A stretch of 64,000 nt of DNA from Aeromicrobium sp. 9AM (GCF_902506105.1 NZ_LR733304.1:806001-870000), one strand, 5' to 3'. Positions 8,709 to 17,062 are shown, numbered from the stretch's first letter. The notes: a model not told the origin generated them from the sequence alone. Numbers and translations are program-made.

Positions 8709-8806
8709 CCGGCCCCTAGCCCGAGGAACGAGGGCGGGAGCGAAGCGAAGGGGCGTCACGTGAGCCCCCTTCGCTTCGCTCCCAGTCGGCCGCGGGCGGC
8801 CTCCTT
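8709..8806. repeat. Interspersed hairpin element, copy 1
   Basis: This block has three parts: a left arm CCGGCCCCTAGCCCGAGGAA and following bases to 8735, a long hairpin (GGGAGCGAAGCGAAGGGGC at 8736-8754 against 8764-8783, about 18 pairs), and a right arm TCGGCCGCGGGCGGCCTCCT (8786-8805). A second copy lies inverted at 52195-52293. It is placed between convergent genes, where the hairpin can serve as a bidirectional terminator. Confidence 0.75.
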
Positions 8807-8831
8807 AAGGGACGGATGGTCGCCTAGGTCG

Positions 8832-10364
8832 CTACTCGGCCGGCACCGGGGTGTCGCGCGTACGCAGCGGGATCTCCTTGATGAACAGCGAGATCACGAA
8901 CGCGATGACGACGATCGGCAGCGCCGCGATGAACACGTCGTGCAGCGAGTTGGCGAACGCCTCGATCACCTTGCCCTGCAAGGGCTCCGGCAGTCGATGG
9001 ATGGCCGAGGCGTCGTTCGTGTTGATCTTGGGTGTGTTGCCCCCACCGCCGACCGTCTCTGCGAGGTGGTGCGTCAGGCGGGTGTTGAGCACGGCACCGA
9101 AGATCGCGGCACCGAACGCACCGCCGAGCGTACGGAAGAACGTGATCGTCGAGGTCGCGATGCCCATGTGACGGGGATCGACCGAGTTCTGCACGATGAC
9201 GGTCAGCAGCTGCATCGTCAGGCCGAGACCGGCGCCGAGGATGAACATGCCGAGCCCGATGCGCCAGTAGGGGCTGTTCGCGTCGGCGGTCGAGAGCACG
9301 ACGAGAGCCGTGAACACGACGACCGTGCTGGCGATCGGCAGCGGACGGTAGCGCCCGGTCCGGGTGACCCAGTTGCCTGAGGGGATCGAGGTGCAGAACA
9401 GGCCGGTGACCATCGGCAGCATGCCCAGGCCGGACTTGGTCGGCGACATCCCCATGACGATCTGCAGGTAGAGCGGCACGAAGATGATCGCGCCGAACAT
9501 CGACATGCCCATGACGACCGACATCGCGTTGGTCGTGCGGAAGATCGATCCCTTGAACAGCTCCATCGGGATGATCGGCTCCTTGGCCCGGAGCTCGATG
9601 AGGATGAACAGCGCGGTCAGCACGAGCGCACCGGCGAGGAGGCCGAGGCCGAGGCGCGAGCCCCAGCCGTGATCGGGGCCGGCCCACGAGACGTACAGGA
9701 GCATCGAGGAGACACCGGAGACCAGGACCCCGGCACCGAGCCAGTCGATGACGTGCTCACGACGCGTGTGCGGCAGCTTGAGGGCGTACGAGGTGACGAC
9801 CAGCGCGACGATGCCGATCGGGACGTTGAGCCAGAAGATCCAGCGCCAGCCCGGACCATCAGCGAGCCAGCCACCGAGCAGCGGGCCGGCGACGCTGGAG
9901 GTGCCGAAGACGGCGCCCATGTAGCCCATGTAGCGGCCGCGCTCACGCGGCGGGATGACATCGCCGATCGTGGCGAACGCCAGCGCCATCAGGCCACCGC
10001 CGCCGACGCCCTGCAGCGCGCGGAACGCGATGAGCTCCTCGATGTTGCGGGCGAAGCCGCACAGCAACGAGCCGACGACGAACGTGACGATCGCGATCTG
10101 GAAGATCAGCCGGCGACCGTACAGGTCGGAGATCTTGCCCCACAGCGGTGTCGAGGAGGTCGATGCGAGCAGGTATGCCGTGACGACCCAGCTCAGCTTG
10201 TCCAGGCCGTTGAGGTCGGACGTGATGCGGGGGAGGGCGGTGCCGACGATGCTCTGGTCGAGCGCGGCGAGGAACATGCCCGTCATCAGGCCGCCGAGGA
10301 TCACCAGGATCTGGCGGTGCGAGAGGTACGTGGGGGTGGCGGTCGCCGAGGTGGTGTCTGTCAT
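8832..10364 (-). CDS. DHA2 family multidrug MFS transporter (EmrB/QacA type)
   Basis: This 510-residue protein has about 14 membrane helices and the DHA2 signatures: motif C-like region near residues 30-55 (LDQSIVGTALPRI), motif A GKISDLYGRR and the RALQGVGGGG segment. Such proteins export drugs or other amphiphiles by proton antiport. Its start overlaps the stop of the MarR gene by 4 nt, so regulator and pump form one operon, a standard arrangement for substrate-induced efflux. The substrate range is unknown. Confidence 0.93.
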   Translation of the reverse strand: MTDTTSATATPTYLSHRQILVILGGLMTGMFLAALDQSIVGTALPRITSDLNGLDKLSWVVTAYLLASTSSTPLWGKISDLYGRRLIFQIAIVTFVVGSLLCGFARNIEELIAFRALQGVGGGGLMALAFATIGDVIPPRERGRYMGYMGAVFGTSSVAGPLLGGWLADGPGWRWIFWLNVPIGIVALVVTSYALKLPHTRREHVIDWLGAGVLVSGVSSMLLYVSWAGPDHGWGSRLGLGLLAGALVLTALFILIELRAKEPIIPMELFKGSIFRTTNAMSVVMGMSMFGAIIFVPLYLQIVMGMSPTKSGLGMLPMVTGLFCTSIPSGNWVTRTGRYRPLPIASTVVVFTALVVLSTADANSPYWRIGLGMFILGAGLGLTMQLLTVIVQNSVDPRHMGIATSTITFFRTLGGAFGAAIFGAVLNTRLTHHLAETVGGGGNTPKINTNDASAIHRLPEPLQGKVIEAFANSLHDVFIAALPIVVIAFVISLFIKEIPLRTRDTPVPAE

Positions 10365-10804
10365 GAGGAAGCTCCGAGTGAGGCGGTGAGTCGAGTCAGG
10401 TCGTGGCGCAGGCGTTCGCGGTCGGCGGCGTCCCAGTCCGCGAGGGCCTGGGTGAGGAAGGCGCGGCGCTGGTCGAACGACTTCTTGAGCGTCGCGGCGC
10501 CGGTGCGCGACAGCGCGATGATGCGGGCCCGGCCGTCGACCGGATCGGGTTCGCGATCGATGAATCCGCGATCACCCAGCTGCTGGACGTGCCGGCTGAC
10601 GGTGGAGGCGTCGAGCTGCATGGCCTCGGCGATGTCGCCGAGCCGCATCGCGCCCCGGCACTTCAACGTGTAGAGCAGCGTGGCCTGCGACGGGTCGACC
10701 GTGTCGCCGTCGGTACGCGCTCGGAACCGCCGGCCGGCAGCCATCATCAGCTGCATGACGGCGTCCTCGGCGGTCGCCGCGACCTGCGGGGTCTGTGTTT
10801 GCAT
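10361..10804 (-). CDS. MarR family transcriptional regulator
   Basis: This 147-residue winged-helix regulator has the MarR recognition region (LGDIAEAMQLDASTVSRHVQ) and the wing DPVDGRARIIALSRTG. It begins at ATG 10804; the longer frame upstream runs antisense through other genes and is not real. It is the first gene before the DHA2 exporter and overlaps it by 4 nt. An inverted repeat CAACC-N8-GGTTG lies directly before its start, so it most likely represses its own operon until a ligand binds. Confidence 0.92.
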   Translation of the reverse strand: MQTQTPQVAATAEDAVMQLMMAAGRRFRARTDGDTVDPSQATLLYTLKCRGAMRLGDIAEAMQLDASTVSRHVQQLGDRGFIDREPDPVDGRARIIALSRTGAATLKKSFDQRRAFLTQALADWDAADRERLRHDLTRLTASLGASS

Positions 10805-10808
10805 GCTG

Positions 10809-10838
10809 CAACCATATAACAGGTTGTGTGGTGCAACC
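10809..10838. promoter_or_regulatory. Probable MarR operator/promoter
   Basis: CAACC (10809-10813), eight bases and GGTTG (10822-10826) form an inverted repeat 4 nt upstream of the MarR start; TGCAACC recurs at 10832-10838. The AT-rich centre reads TTATAT on the minus strand and may be the -10 box, so a bound repressor would block the polymerase. Confidence 0.6.
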
Positions 10839-10848
10839 AAATGGTGGG

Positions 10849-11331
10849 TCAGCGGGTGAGACGGTAGCGCCGGTGCAGCTCGTGGACCTCGTCGTCCAGA
10901 CCCGGCACGGGCCCCTCGACGGCGACGCCGGGGGCGACCTCCTGGATCGGGATGGCGCGCACGGGGGAGGGCCCGACGCCGAGATCGCTGAGCCACGCGC
11001 TGGTCTGGGCGGAGGAGCTGGCGAAGACGATGCGCCCCAGCCCGACCCAGCCGTGCGCCGCGGCACACATCGGGCAGTGCTCGCCGGAGGTGTAGACGGT
11101 CGCCGCTGCGCGCGCATCGGCGTCGAGATGGGTCGCGGCCCAGCGGGCGAGGGCGAACTCGGGGTGCTGGGTCTGGTCGCGTGCGGACGTCTCGCGGTTG
11201 CGGTCCTCGGCCAGCACGGTGCCATCGGCACCCACGAGGACCGACCCGAACGGCTCGTCCCCGGCGTCGATAGCCTCCGCCGCCAGCTCCAGGCAGCGGC
11301 GCAGGTGCTGCAGGTCGTTGTCGGTCACCAT
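10849..11331 (-). CDS. Nucleoside deaminase (CDA/TadA superfamily)
   Basis: This 160-residue zinc deaminase has the first motif HPEFA (His56, Glu58) and the second motif EHCPMC (Cys86, Cys89), giving the zinc ligands and catalytic glutamate. The closest family members are guanine/cytosine deaminase-like enzymes and tRNA adenosine deaminase. The acid-rich N-terminus and isolated location argue for a free nucleobase or nucleoside substrate rather than tRNA, but that is inference. It lies 44 nt upstream of the MarR start on the same strand. Confidence 0.88.
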   Translation of the reverse strand: MVTDNDLQHLRRCLELAAEAIDAGDEPFGSVLVGADGTVLAEDRNRETSARDQTQHPEFALARWAATHLDADARAAATVYTSGEHCPMCAAAHGWVGLGRIVFASSSAQTSAWLSDLGVGPSPVRAIPIQEVAPGVAVEGPVPGLDDEVHELHRRYRLTR

Positions 11332-11365
11332 GAGGTCGAACGTACTCGCGCCCCCACCGAACCAC

Positions 11366-11380
11366 TACCTTGGTGAGGTG
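11366..11380 (+). promoter_or_regulatory. Leaderless promoter of the threonine dehydratase gene
   Basis: TACCTT (11366-11371) ends 6 nt before GTG 11378. There is no room for a Shine-Dalgarno downstream of the implied transcript start, so translation is probably leaderless. Confidence 0.5.
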
Positions 11381-12568
11381 GATCTGAATGACGTGAGGGA
11401 AGCCCGCAAGCTGCTCGAGGGAGTCACCGAGGTGACGCCGATGGCGCACTCGCGCTGGCTGAGCTCCCGGACCTCCACGCAGGTCTACCTCAAGGCCGAG
11501 AACCTCCAGCGCACCGGCTCGTTCAAGATCCGCGGAGCGTACGTCCGCATCTCGCGGCTCAGCGAGGACGAGCGTTCGAGGGGCGTCGTCGCGGCGAGCG
11601 CCGGCAACCACGCGCAAGGCGTCGCGCTGGCGGCGTCGCTGCTCGGCATCAAGGCGACGATCTTCATGCCCGTGGGGGCCGCTCTTCCCAAGGTCGCGGC
11701 GACCGAGGGATACGGCGCCGACATCCACTTCCACGGGACCGGCGTGACCGAGGCGCTGGTGGCCGCGCGCGAGTTCGCCGAGCGTACGGGTGCCGTGCTG
11801 ATCCACCCGTTCGACCACGAGGACATCATCGCGGGGCAGGGCACTGTCGGGCTGGAGATCCTCGAGCAGCGGCCTGACGTCAAGACGATCCTGGTGCCGC
11901 TCGGTGGAGGCGGTCTCGCCGCGGGCATCGCGCTGCTGCGCACCGAGCGCCCTGACCTGCGGATCGTCGGCGTGCAGGCCAAGGACGCCGCGGCCTATCC
12001 GCCCTCGCTCGCGGCCGGCAAGCCGCTCACCGCCCCGATGGGCATCACGATGGCCGACGGCATCTCGGTCGCACTGCCCGGCGACATCCCCTACGAGATC
12101 CTCGAGTCGCTGTGCGACGAGGTGCTCACGGTCAGCGAGGAGTCGATGAGCAGCGCGTTGATCTCGTTGCTCGAGCGCGCCAAGCTGCTGGTCGAGCCCG
12201 CCGGTGCGGCAGCCGTCGCCGCGATCCTCGAGCAGCCCGAGGCGTTCGAGGGACCCGTCGTCGCGGTGCTGTCGGGCGGCAACATCGACGCGCTGGTGCT
12301 GCTCGACGTGATCCGCCACGGCCTCGCCGCGGCGGGCCGGTTCCTGCTGTTCCGGGCGCGCATCTCCGATCGCCCCGGTGAGCTCATGCGGCTGCTGACG
12401 GACCTCGCCGAGATGCAGGTCAACGTCCTCAACGTCAATCACGACCGAGCCTCGGAGACGCTCGGCGTCGGCCAGGTCGACGTCGACGTACAGGTCGCGA
12501 CGCGCGGGCCGCAGCACCGCGCCGAGATCCGGGACCGCCTGGTCGAGCTCGGCTACGAGCTGGTCTGA
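11378..12568 (+). CDS. ilvA: Threonine ammonia-lyase (threonine dehydratase)
   Basis: This PLP enzyme deaminates threonine to 2-oxobutanoate, the first step toward isoleucine or a catabolic route. The 396-residue protein carries the PLP lysine in RTGSFKIRGAY (Lys50), the glycine loop LGGGGLAAG, and a C-terminal ACT-like domain (about 320-396). The length and single ACT domain resemble the shorter IlvA/TdcB-like actinobacterial enzyme. The frame runs upstream to 11198, but that part overlaps the deaminase antisense; GTG 11378 fits the -10 box spacing. Confidence 0.94.
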   Translation: MDLNDVREARKLLEGVTEVTPMAHSRWLSSRTSTQVYLKAENLQRTGSFKIRGAYVRISRLSEDERSRGVVAASAGNHAQGVALAASLLGIKATIFMPVGAALPKVAATEGYGADIHFHGTGVTEALVAAREFAERTGAVLIHPFDHEDIIAGQGTVGLEILEQRPDVKTILVPLGGGGLAAGIALLRTERPDLRIVGVQAKDAAAYPPSLAAGKPLTAPMGITMADGISVALPGDIPYEILESLCDEVLTVSEESMSSALISLLERAKLLVEPAGAAAVAAILEQPEAFEGPVVAVLSGGNIDALVLLDVIRHGLAAAGRFLLFRARISDRPGELMRLLTDLAEMQVNVLNVNHDRASETLGVGQVDVDVQVATRGPQHRAEIRDRLVELGYELV

Positions 12569-12611
12569 CGCGTCCCTGCTGGCTTCGAGTCCTCCCGAAA
12601 GGCGGCACCCC

Positions 12612-13226
12612 GTGCCCACGTTCGACCTCCCGTCATCCGACATCGCCGCCACGATTCTCGCCAAGGCGCGCGACAGCCAGGATGTGGCGCTGTTCAACCA
12701 CAGCGTGCGCAGCTACTGGCACGCTCGCTCGTACGCCGAGTCTGCGGGCCTGCTGGGTGAGGTGCCGGAGCTCCTGATCTTCGCGGCGACCGTGCTGCAC
12801 GAGCTCGGCGCCAGCCCGCCGGCCCCGGGGCGGGAGCGGTTCGAGATCGAGGGTGCCGACATCGCCGCAGAGACGCTGCTCGGCCTCGGGGTGAGCGAGA
12901 GCGACACCGCGCAGGTGTGGGACGCGATCGCGCTGCACACCTCGGCCGGGCTGGCCGAACGCCGGGGGCTGCTGCCACGCGTCGTACGTATGGGAATCGT
13001 CGCCGACTTCGGCCGGGCGGAGGGCCCGTCGAGGGACTACCAGGACGCCGTGCACGAGAAGTGGCCGCGGCTGAACCTCGAGACCGTCCTCGTCGACAAC
13101 GTGATCGGACGCGTCCAGGACCCGGCGGCCGCGCCGCGCTTCGGGATGACCGGGGTCGTCATCCACGAGCGCACCGTGCACGGCATCAGCGGCATGGAGG
13201 TCGCTGCCCGCGATCTCGGCTGGTGA
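12612..13226 (+). CDS. HD domain-containing protein
   Basis: This 204-residue protein has an HD-type metal-hydrolase core: NHSVRSYWHARSYA near residue 30, LHELG near 68 for the usual HD pair, and later His/Asp residues (ALHTSAG, VADFG). Similar stand-alone HD proteins include cyanamide-hydratase-like enzymes, but the HD dyad reads HE rather than HD here, so activity is uncertain. AAAGGCGG precedes the GTG start. No partner gene is obvious. Confidence 0.8.
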   Translation: MPTFDLPSSDIAATILAKARDSQDVALFNHSVRSYWHARSYAESAGLLGEVPELLIFAATVLHELGASPPAPGRERFEIEGADIAAETLLGLGVSESDTAQVWDAIALHTSAGLAERRGLLPRVVRMGIVADFGRAEGPSRDYQDAVHEKWPRLNLETVLVDNVIGRVQDPAAAPRFGMTGVVIHERTVHGISGMEVAARDLGW

Positions 13227-13278
13227 GCTCGCGGAGGTCGCGAGTGGCGGTGACCTAGCGCCCACGTCGGCAGTCGGC

Positions 13279-13334
13279 CTGGGCCTTAAGTCACCGCTCC
13301 CGCGAGGGGCTGGGCCCTAAGTCACCGCTCCCGC
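13279..13334 (+). repeat. Tandem copies 2 and 3 of the CTGGGCC intergenic repeat
   Basis: A 25-base unit beginning CTGGGCC(T/C)TAAGTCACC occurs at 13279-13303 and 13310-13334, 31 nt apart. The first copy of the family is at 5455. The block lies between the convergent HD and greA genes. Confidence 0.75.
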
Positions 13335-13344
13335 AACGGCGGGG

Positions 13345-13848
13345 TCAGAAGGGCTTGGCGTCGACGACCTCGACCGTGAGGTTCTTGCCGTTGGGCGCCT
13401 CGTAGGTCGCCTCGTCGCCCTTCTTCTTGCCGAGGATCGCCGCACCGAGCGGTGAGGTCGGCGAGTAGACGTCGATGTCGACGCTGGAGTCCATGCTGAG
13501 CAGCTCGCGCGAGCCGAGCAGGAACTCCTCGGTGTCGGTGTCGCCCTTGAAGCGGATCGTGACGATCATGCCGGCCTCGACCATGCCGTCGTCAGCAGGC
13601 TTGTCGCCGACCTCGGCACGCCGCAGCATGTCCTCGAGCTGGCGGATGCGGGCCTCGGTCTTGCCCTGCTCCTCGCGCGCGGCGTGGTAGCCGCCGTTCT
13701 CCTTGAGGTCGCCCTCGTCGCGGGCGGCGGCGATCTTGGCCGTGATGTCGGCGCGCACATCGCCCTTGAGGTGTTCCAGCTCCTGCTGCAGACGCGCGTA
13801 TGCCTCCTGGGTCACCCAGATGGTGTCGGTCTCTGTGGGCTGAGTCAT
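13345..13848 (-). CDS. greA: Transcription elongation factor GreA
   Basis: GreA enters the RNA polymerase secondary channel and stimulates cleavage of backtracked transcripts. The 167-residue protein has the N-terminal coiled coil (about 13-80) with the acidic tip motif ARDEGDLKENGGYHAA and a C-terminal FKBP-like domain ending in SPLGAAILGKKKGD. AAAGGAG lies just before the ATG, and a near-perfect 30-bp palindrome lies upstream in the leader. Order (GreA, DUF4307, then Mca nearby) is typical of actinobacteria. Confidence 0.97.
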   Translation of the reverse strand: MTQPTETDTIWVTQEAYARLQQELEHLKGDVRADITAKIAAARDEGDLKENGGYHAAREEQGKTEARIRQLEDMLRRAEVGDKPADDGMVEAGMIVTIRFKGDTDTEEFLLGSRELLSMDSSVDIDVYSPTSPLGAAILGKKKGDEATYEAPNGKNLTVEVVDAKPF

Positions 13849-13867
13849 ATGAGCGCTCCTTTACGTG

Positions 13868-13897
13868 GTTCACCCCAGGCGTACGCCCGGGGTGAAC
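13868..13897 (-). terminator. 30-bp palindrome in the greA leader
   Basis: GTTCACCCC (13868-13876) and GGGGTGAAC (13889-13897) flank AGGCGTACGCCC, giving a 30-bp dyad with one mismatched pair. It lies between the DUF4307 stop (13913) and the greA ribosome site, so it may terminate the upstream gene or attenuate greA. No T-tract follows. Confidence 0.6.
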
Positions 13898-13912
13898 TTC
13901 CAACGTTAGCAC

Positions 13913-14299
13913 TCACGTGCGTGGTTCACACGTCCTCAGCACTCCGGTGACGGCCTTTCGCTCGGTCTGCACGTCGATCGAGATGCGGGTCTTTTCGGCC
14001 TTGGATGCCGGTACTTCCACGGTCTTCTCGCCGACGATCGAGTGATCCGCGGCCTGCGCGTAGACCGTGCAGCGCACGGCGAGGGGATCGGGCCTGATGA
14101 CGTCGACCGACAGCGTGATGAGGTGATCGCTCTTGACGTCGTAGCCCCACAGCCGGCCCTTGACGGGCTCGTCCTGGAAGCCGACCCAGGCGGCGAACGA
14201 GATGCCGATCGCGATGCCGACCGCAGCGACGGCCGGCCAGAACCAGCGCGGTCGCGTGCGGGTCCCGTAGCGGGAGCTGAGGTCGGTCACGCCAGCCAT
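13913..14299 (-). CDS. DUF4307 domain-containing membrane protein
   Basis: This 128-residue protein has one N-terminal membrane helix (about 18-40) and an exported beta-rich domain with two cysteines (Cys77 and Cys124), matching the DUF4307 family. The family's function is unknown, but it sits beside mca and greA in many actinobacteria, as it does here with an SDR gene between it and mca. Confidence 0.88.
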   Translation of the reverse strand: MAGVTDLSSRYGTRTRPRWFWPAVAAVGIAIGISFAAWVGFQDEPVKGRLWGYDVKSDHLITLSVDVIRPDPLAVRCTVYAQAADHSIVGEKTVEVPASKAEKTRISIDVQTERKAVTGVLRTCEPRT

Positions 14300-14303
14300 T
14301 GTC

Positions 14304-15149
14304 TCAGGAGCCGAAGATCTGCTTCCGTACGGCCTTGTCGAACGTCCGGTACGGCAGCAGGTTCGCCGCGGTGGCGATCATCCTGGCCTCGGTGCCGACG
14401 AGGTACTCGGCCTTGGCGCGTCGCGCGAACACCGCGTGGTGCGCTGCTTCGGCGACCTTCGACGCCGGGATGCCACCGTGCCGCGCGTCCTTGGAGATCG
14501 TGCGCATCGCGTCGAACCCGGAGCCGTAGAAGCCGATCGCCTCGGCCGGGAGCTTGGCGACGATCTCGTCGATGTCGTCCCCGGCCTTGTCCCAGATCGG
14601 GGTCGACACGGTCGCCGGCGCCAGCACCGAGACGCCGATGCCCCACGGCTTCAGCTCACGGCGCAGCGACTCGGCCATGCCGTTGAGCGCGTGCTTGGAG
14701 GCGGCGTACGGGCCGATGAACGGGGCGGCCGTGCGCCCGGCGATCGAGCTGGTGAACACGATGCGGCCCTTGCCGTGCTGCCGCAGGAGCGGGAGGAACG
14801 CCTGGCTCACGGCGAGCTGACCCACGACGTTGACCTCGAGCTGGCGGCGCAGGTCGTCGAGGTCGAGGAACTCCAGCGGTCCGCCGACGGCGATGCCGGC
14901 ATTGTTGACGATGCCGCGCAGTCGGGTCTCGGGCCCGAGCGCCTCGCCGACCAGGTCCGCCGCGTCGAGCGCTTCCTTGGCCGACGTCACGTCGAGGCGT
15001 ACGGCCGTCACGAGGGGGTGCTCGTCGACCGTGGACAGGTCGCGGACGGCGGCGAAGACGCGGATCCCGTTGGCGGCGAAGTTGTCGACCATGGCCTTGC
15101 CGATCCCGGTCGAGGCGCCGGTCACGATCACGGCATCAGGAGTTGTCAT
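14304..15149 (-). CDS. SDR family oxidoreductase
   Basis: This 281-residue short-chain dehydrogenase has the NAD(P) loop TGASTGIGKA, the NNAG motif, catalytic Ser in SSIAG and the YAASK motif. The substrate is unknown; the sequence resembles general reductases such as 17-beta-HSD-like proteins. It starts at ATG 15149; the frame upstream to 15188 is less likely. It ends 4 nt before the DUF4307 start on the same strand and is divergent from mca. Confidence 0.92.
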   Translation of the reverse strand: MTTPDAVIVTGASTGIGKAMVDNFAANGIRVFAAVRDLSTVDEHPLVTAVRLDVTSAKEALDAADLVGEALGPETRLRGIVNNAGIAVGGPLEFLDLDDLRRQLEVNVVGQLAVSQAFLPLLRQHGKGRIVFTSSIAGRTAAPFIGPYAASKHALNGMAESLRRELKPWGIGVSVLAPATVSTPIWDKAGDDIDEIVAKLPAEAIGFYGSGFDAMRTISKDARHGGIPASKVAEAAHHAVFARRAKAEYLVGTEARMIATAANLLPYRTFDKAVRKQIFGS

Positions 15150-15237
15150 GCCGAGAGTATGGCGGACGGAACAACCCGGGCTGCACACGATGTTGGAGAC
15201 AGTGCGAGGATTTTGCTCGAGCCATCGAAGGAGAACC

Positions 15238-16131
15238 GTGGTCGATCAGCTGCGACTCATGCACGTACACGCCCATCCCGACGACGAGTCGAGCAAGGGG
15301 GCCGCGTCGACGGCGAAGTATGTCGCCGAGGGCGTCGACGTCCACGTCGCCACGTGCACGGGCGGCGAGCGGGGCTCGATCCTCAACCCCGGCTTCGAGC
15401 ATCCCGGCATCGTCGACAACCCGGCGCTGATCACCGAGATCCGTCGCGAGGAGATGGACCGCGCCCGCGAGATCCTCGGCGTCAAGCAGGACTGGCTCGG
15501 CTTCGTCGACTCCGGCTGGCCCGAGGGCGACCCCAAGCCGCCGCTGCCGGAGGGCTGCTTCGCGCTCGTGCCGATCGAGGAGGCTGCCGAGCCCCTCGTG
15601 CGCCTGATCCGCTCGTTCAGGCCGCACGTCCTCACGACGTACGACGAGAACGGCGGCTACCCGCACCCCGACCACATCAAGTGCCACGAGATCAGCGTCT
15701 ACGCGTACGAGGCGGCGGCCGATCCGGAGCGCTACCCCGACGCGGGCGAGGCGTGGCAGGTGTCCAAGCTCTACTACCACCTGGGCTGGAGCTGGAAGCG
15801 CATGGAGGCGATCGCCGACGCGATGGTGGCGCACGGGCTGGAGAACCCCTACGAGGAGCGCTTCAAGGACTGGGAGCGCAAGCCCGAGGACGAGGCGCGG
15901 CTGACGACCCGGGTCGAGTGCGCGGACTACTTCGGCGTACGCGACCAGGCCCTGCTGGCGCACGCGACCCAGATCGACCCGAACGGCTTCTGGTTCGCGA
16001 TCCCGCACGAGATCCAGGCCGAGGCGTGGCCGACCGAGGACTACCAGCTCGTCGACTCCAAGGTCGAGACCAGCATCCCCGAGACGGACCTCTTCGCGGG
16101 GCTGCGCGAGACGGGCGCCTCGCTGCCCTAG
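15238..16131 (+). CDS. mca: Mycothiol S-conjugate amidase
   Basis: Mca cleaves mycothiol S-conjugates, releasing mercapturates for export, so this organism makes mycothiol. The 297-residue protein has the zinc motif AHPDDE (His12, Asp15) of the LmbE/MshB superfamily and the third ligand region YPHPDH. The tail region (KSWSWKRME-like LGWSWKRMEA and FWFAIPHE) is characteristic of Mca rather than MshB. AAGGAG (15228-15233) sits 4 nt before GTG 15238, which fixes the start; the longer frame upstream is antisense to the SDR. Confidence 0.95.
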   Translation: MVDQLRLMHVHAHPDDESSKGAASTAKYVAEGVDVHVATCTGGERGSILNPGFEHPGIVDNPALITEIRREEMDRAREILGVKQDWLGFVDSGWPEGDPKPPLPEGCFALVPIEEAAEPLVRLIRSFRPHVLTTYDENGGYPHPDHIKCHEISVYAYEAAADPERYPDAGEAWQVSKLYYHLGWSWKRMEAIADAMVAHGLENPYEERFKDWERKPEDEARLTTRVECADYFGVRDQALLAHATQIDPNGFWFAIPHEIQAEAWPTEDYQLVDSKVETSIPETDLFAGLRETGASLP

Positions 16132-16135
16132 CCGC

Positions 16136-17062
16136 ATGAACCTCACGGTGATCATCGCCCTCCTCGCCAACGCGCTCGTCGCGCTGGCGAAGTCGGCAGC
16201 CGCGATGTTCACCGGTTCCGCATCGATGGTCGCCGAGACGGCGCACTCGTGGGCGGACACCGGCAACGAGGTGTTCCTGCTGATCGCCGACCGGCGGTCG
16301 AAGCGTTGTCCCGATCACTCGCATCCGCTCGGCTACGGCCGCGAGGCGTACGTGTGGTCGATGTTCGCGGCGCTCGGCCTGTTCGTCGCCGGAGCCGCGG
16401 TGTCGATCACGCACGGGATCCAGGAGCTGATCGACCCGGGGGAGGCGTCGGACTTCGTCGTCGCGTACGTCGTGCTGGCCGTCGCGTTCGTGCTCGAGGG
16501 GGTCTCGTTCGCGCAGGCGTTCCGGCAGGTCGGCCGTGAGGCGCAGGCGATCGACCGTGACCTGCTCGAGCACGCCCTGCACACCTCCGACCCGACGCTG
16601 CGGGCGGTGTTCGCCGAGGACGCGGCGGCGTTGCTCGGCATCCTGATCGCCGGGGGAGGCGTCGCGCTGCACCAGGTCACCGGCTCGCCGGCGCCCGACG
16701 CGATCGGCTCGATCCTGGTCGGCGTGCTGCTCGGCGTCGTCGCCGTCGTGCTGATCGATCGCAACCGGCGGTTCCTCGTCGGCATGGAGGCGTCGCCGAT
16801 GCTGCTCGACGCCGCACGGACCCGGCTGGCCGGGATGGCCGGGGTGTCGAGCGTCGGCTACCTGCACATGGAGTTCGTCGGCCCTCGGAAGGTCTACCTG
16901 GTCGCGAGCGTCGATCTCATCGGCGACGACGTCGAGTCCAGCGTCGCCGACCACCTGCGGATGCTGGAGAGTCAGCTCGAGGAGGATGAGTCGGTGGTCG
17001 AGGCGGTGCTGACCGTGTCGCGACCCGGCCAGCCACCCAACCCCGACCTTGACGCGATCTAG
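16136..17062 (+). CDS. Cation diffusion facilitator family transporter
   Basis: This 308-residue CDF protein exports divalent metals such as Zn2+, Fe2+ or Mn2+. It has about six helices, the helix-2 metal motif in ETAHSWADTGNE, the histidine-rich loop CPDHSHPLGYGRE, a second pair around FAEDAAALLG, and a cytoplasmic C-terminal domain. It follows mca by 4 nt. Its TAG stop shares the CTAG tetranucleotide with the stop of the convergent DUF3224 gene. Confidence 0.92.
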   Translation: MNLTVIIALLANALVALAKSAAAMFTGSASMVAETAHSWADTGNEVFLLIADRRSKRCPDHSHPLGYGREAYVWSMFAALGLFVAGAAVSITHGIQELIDPGEASDFVVAYVVLAVAFVLEGVSFAQAFRQVGREAQAIDRDLLEHALHTSDPTLRAVFAEDAAALLGILIAGGGVALHQVTGSPAPDAIGSILVGVLLGVVAVVLIDRNRRFLVGMEASPMLLDAARTRLAGMAGVSSVGYLHMEFVGPRKVYLVASVDLIGDDVESSVADHLRMLESQLEEDESVVEAVLTVSRPGQPPNPDLDAI

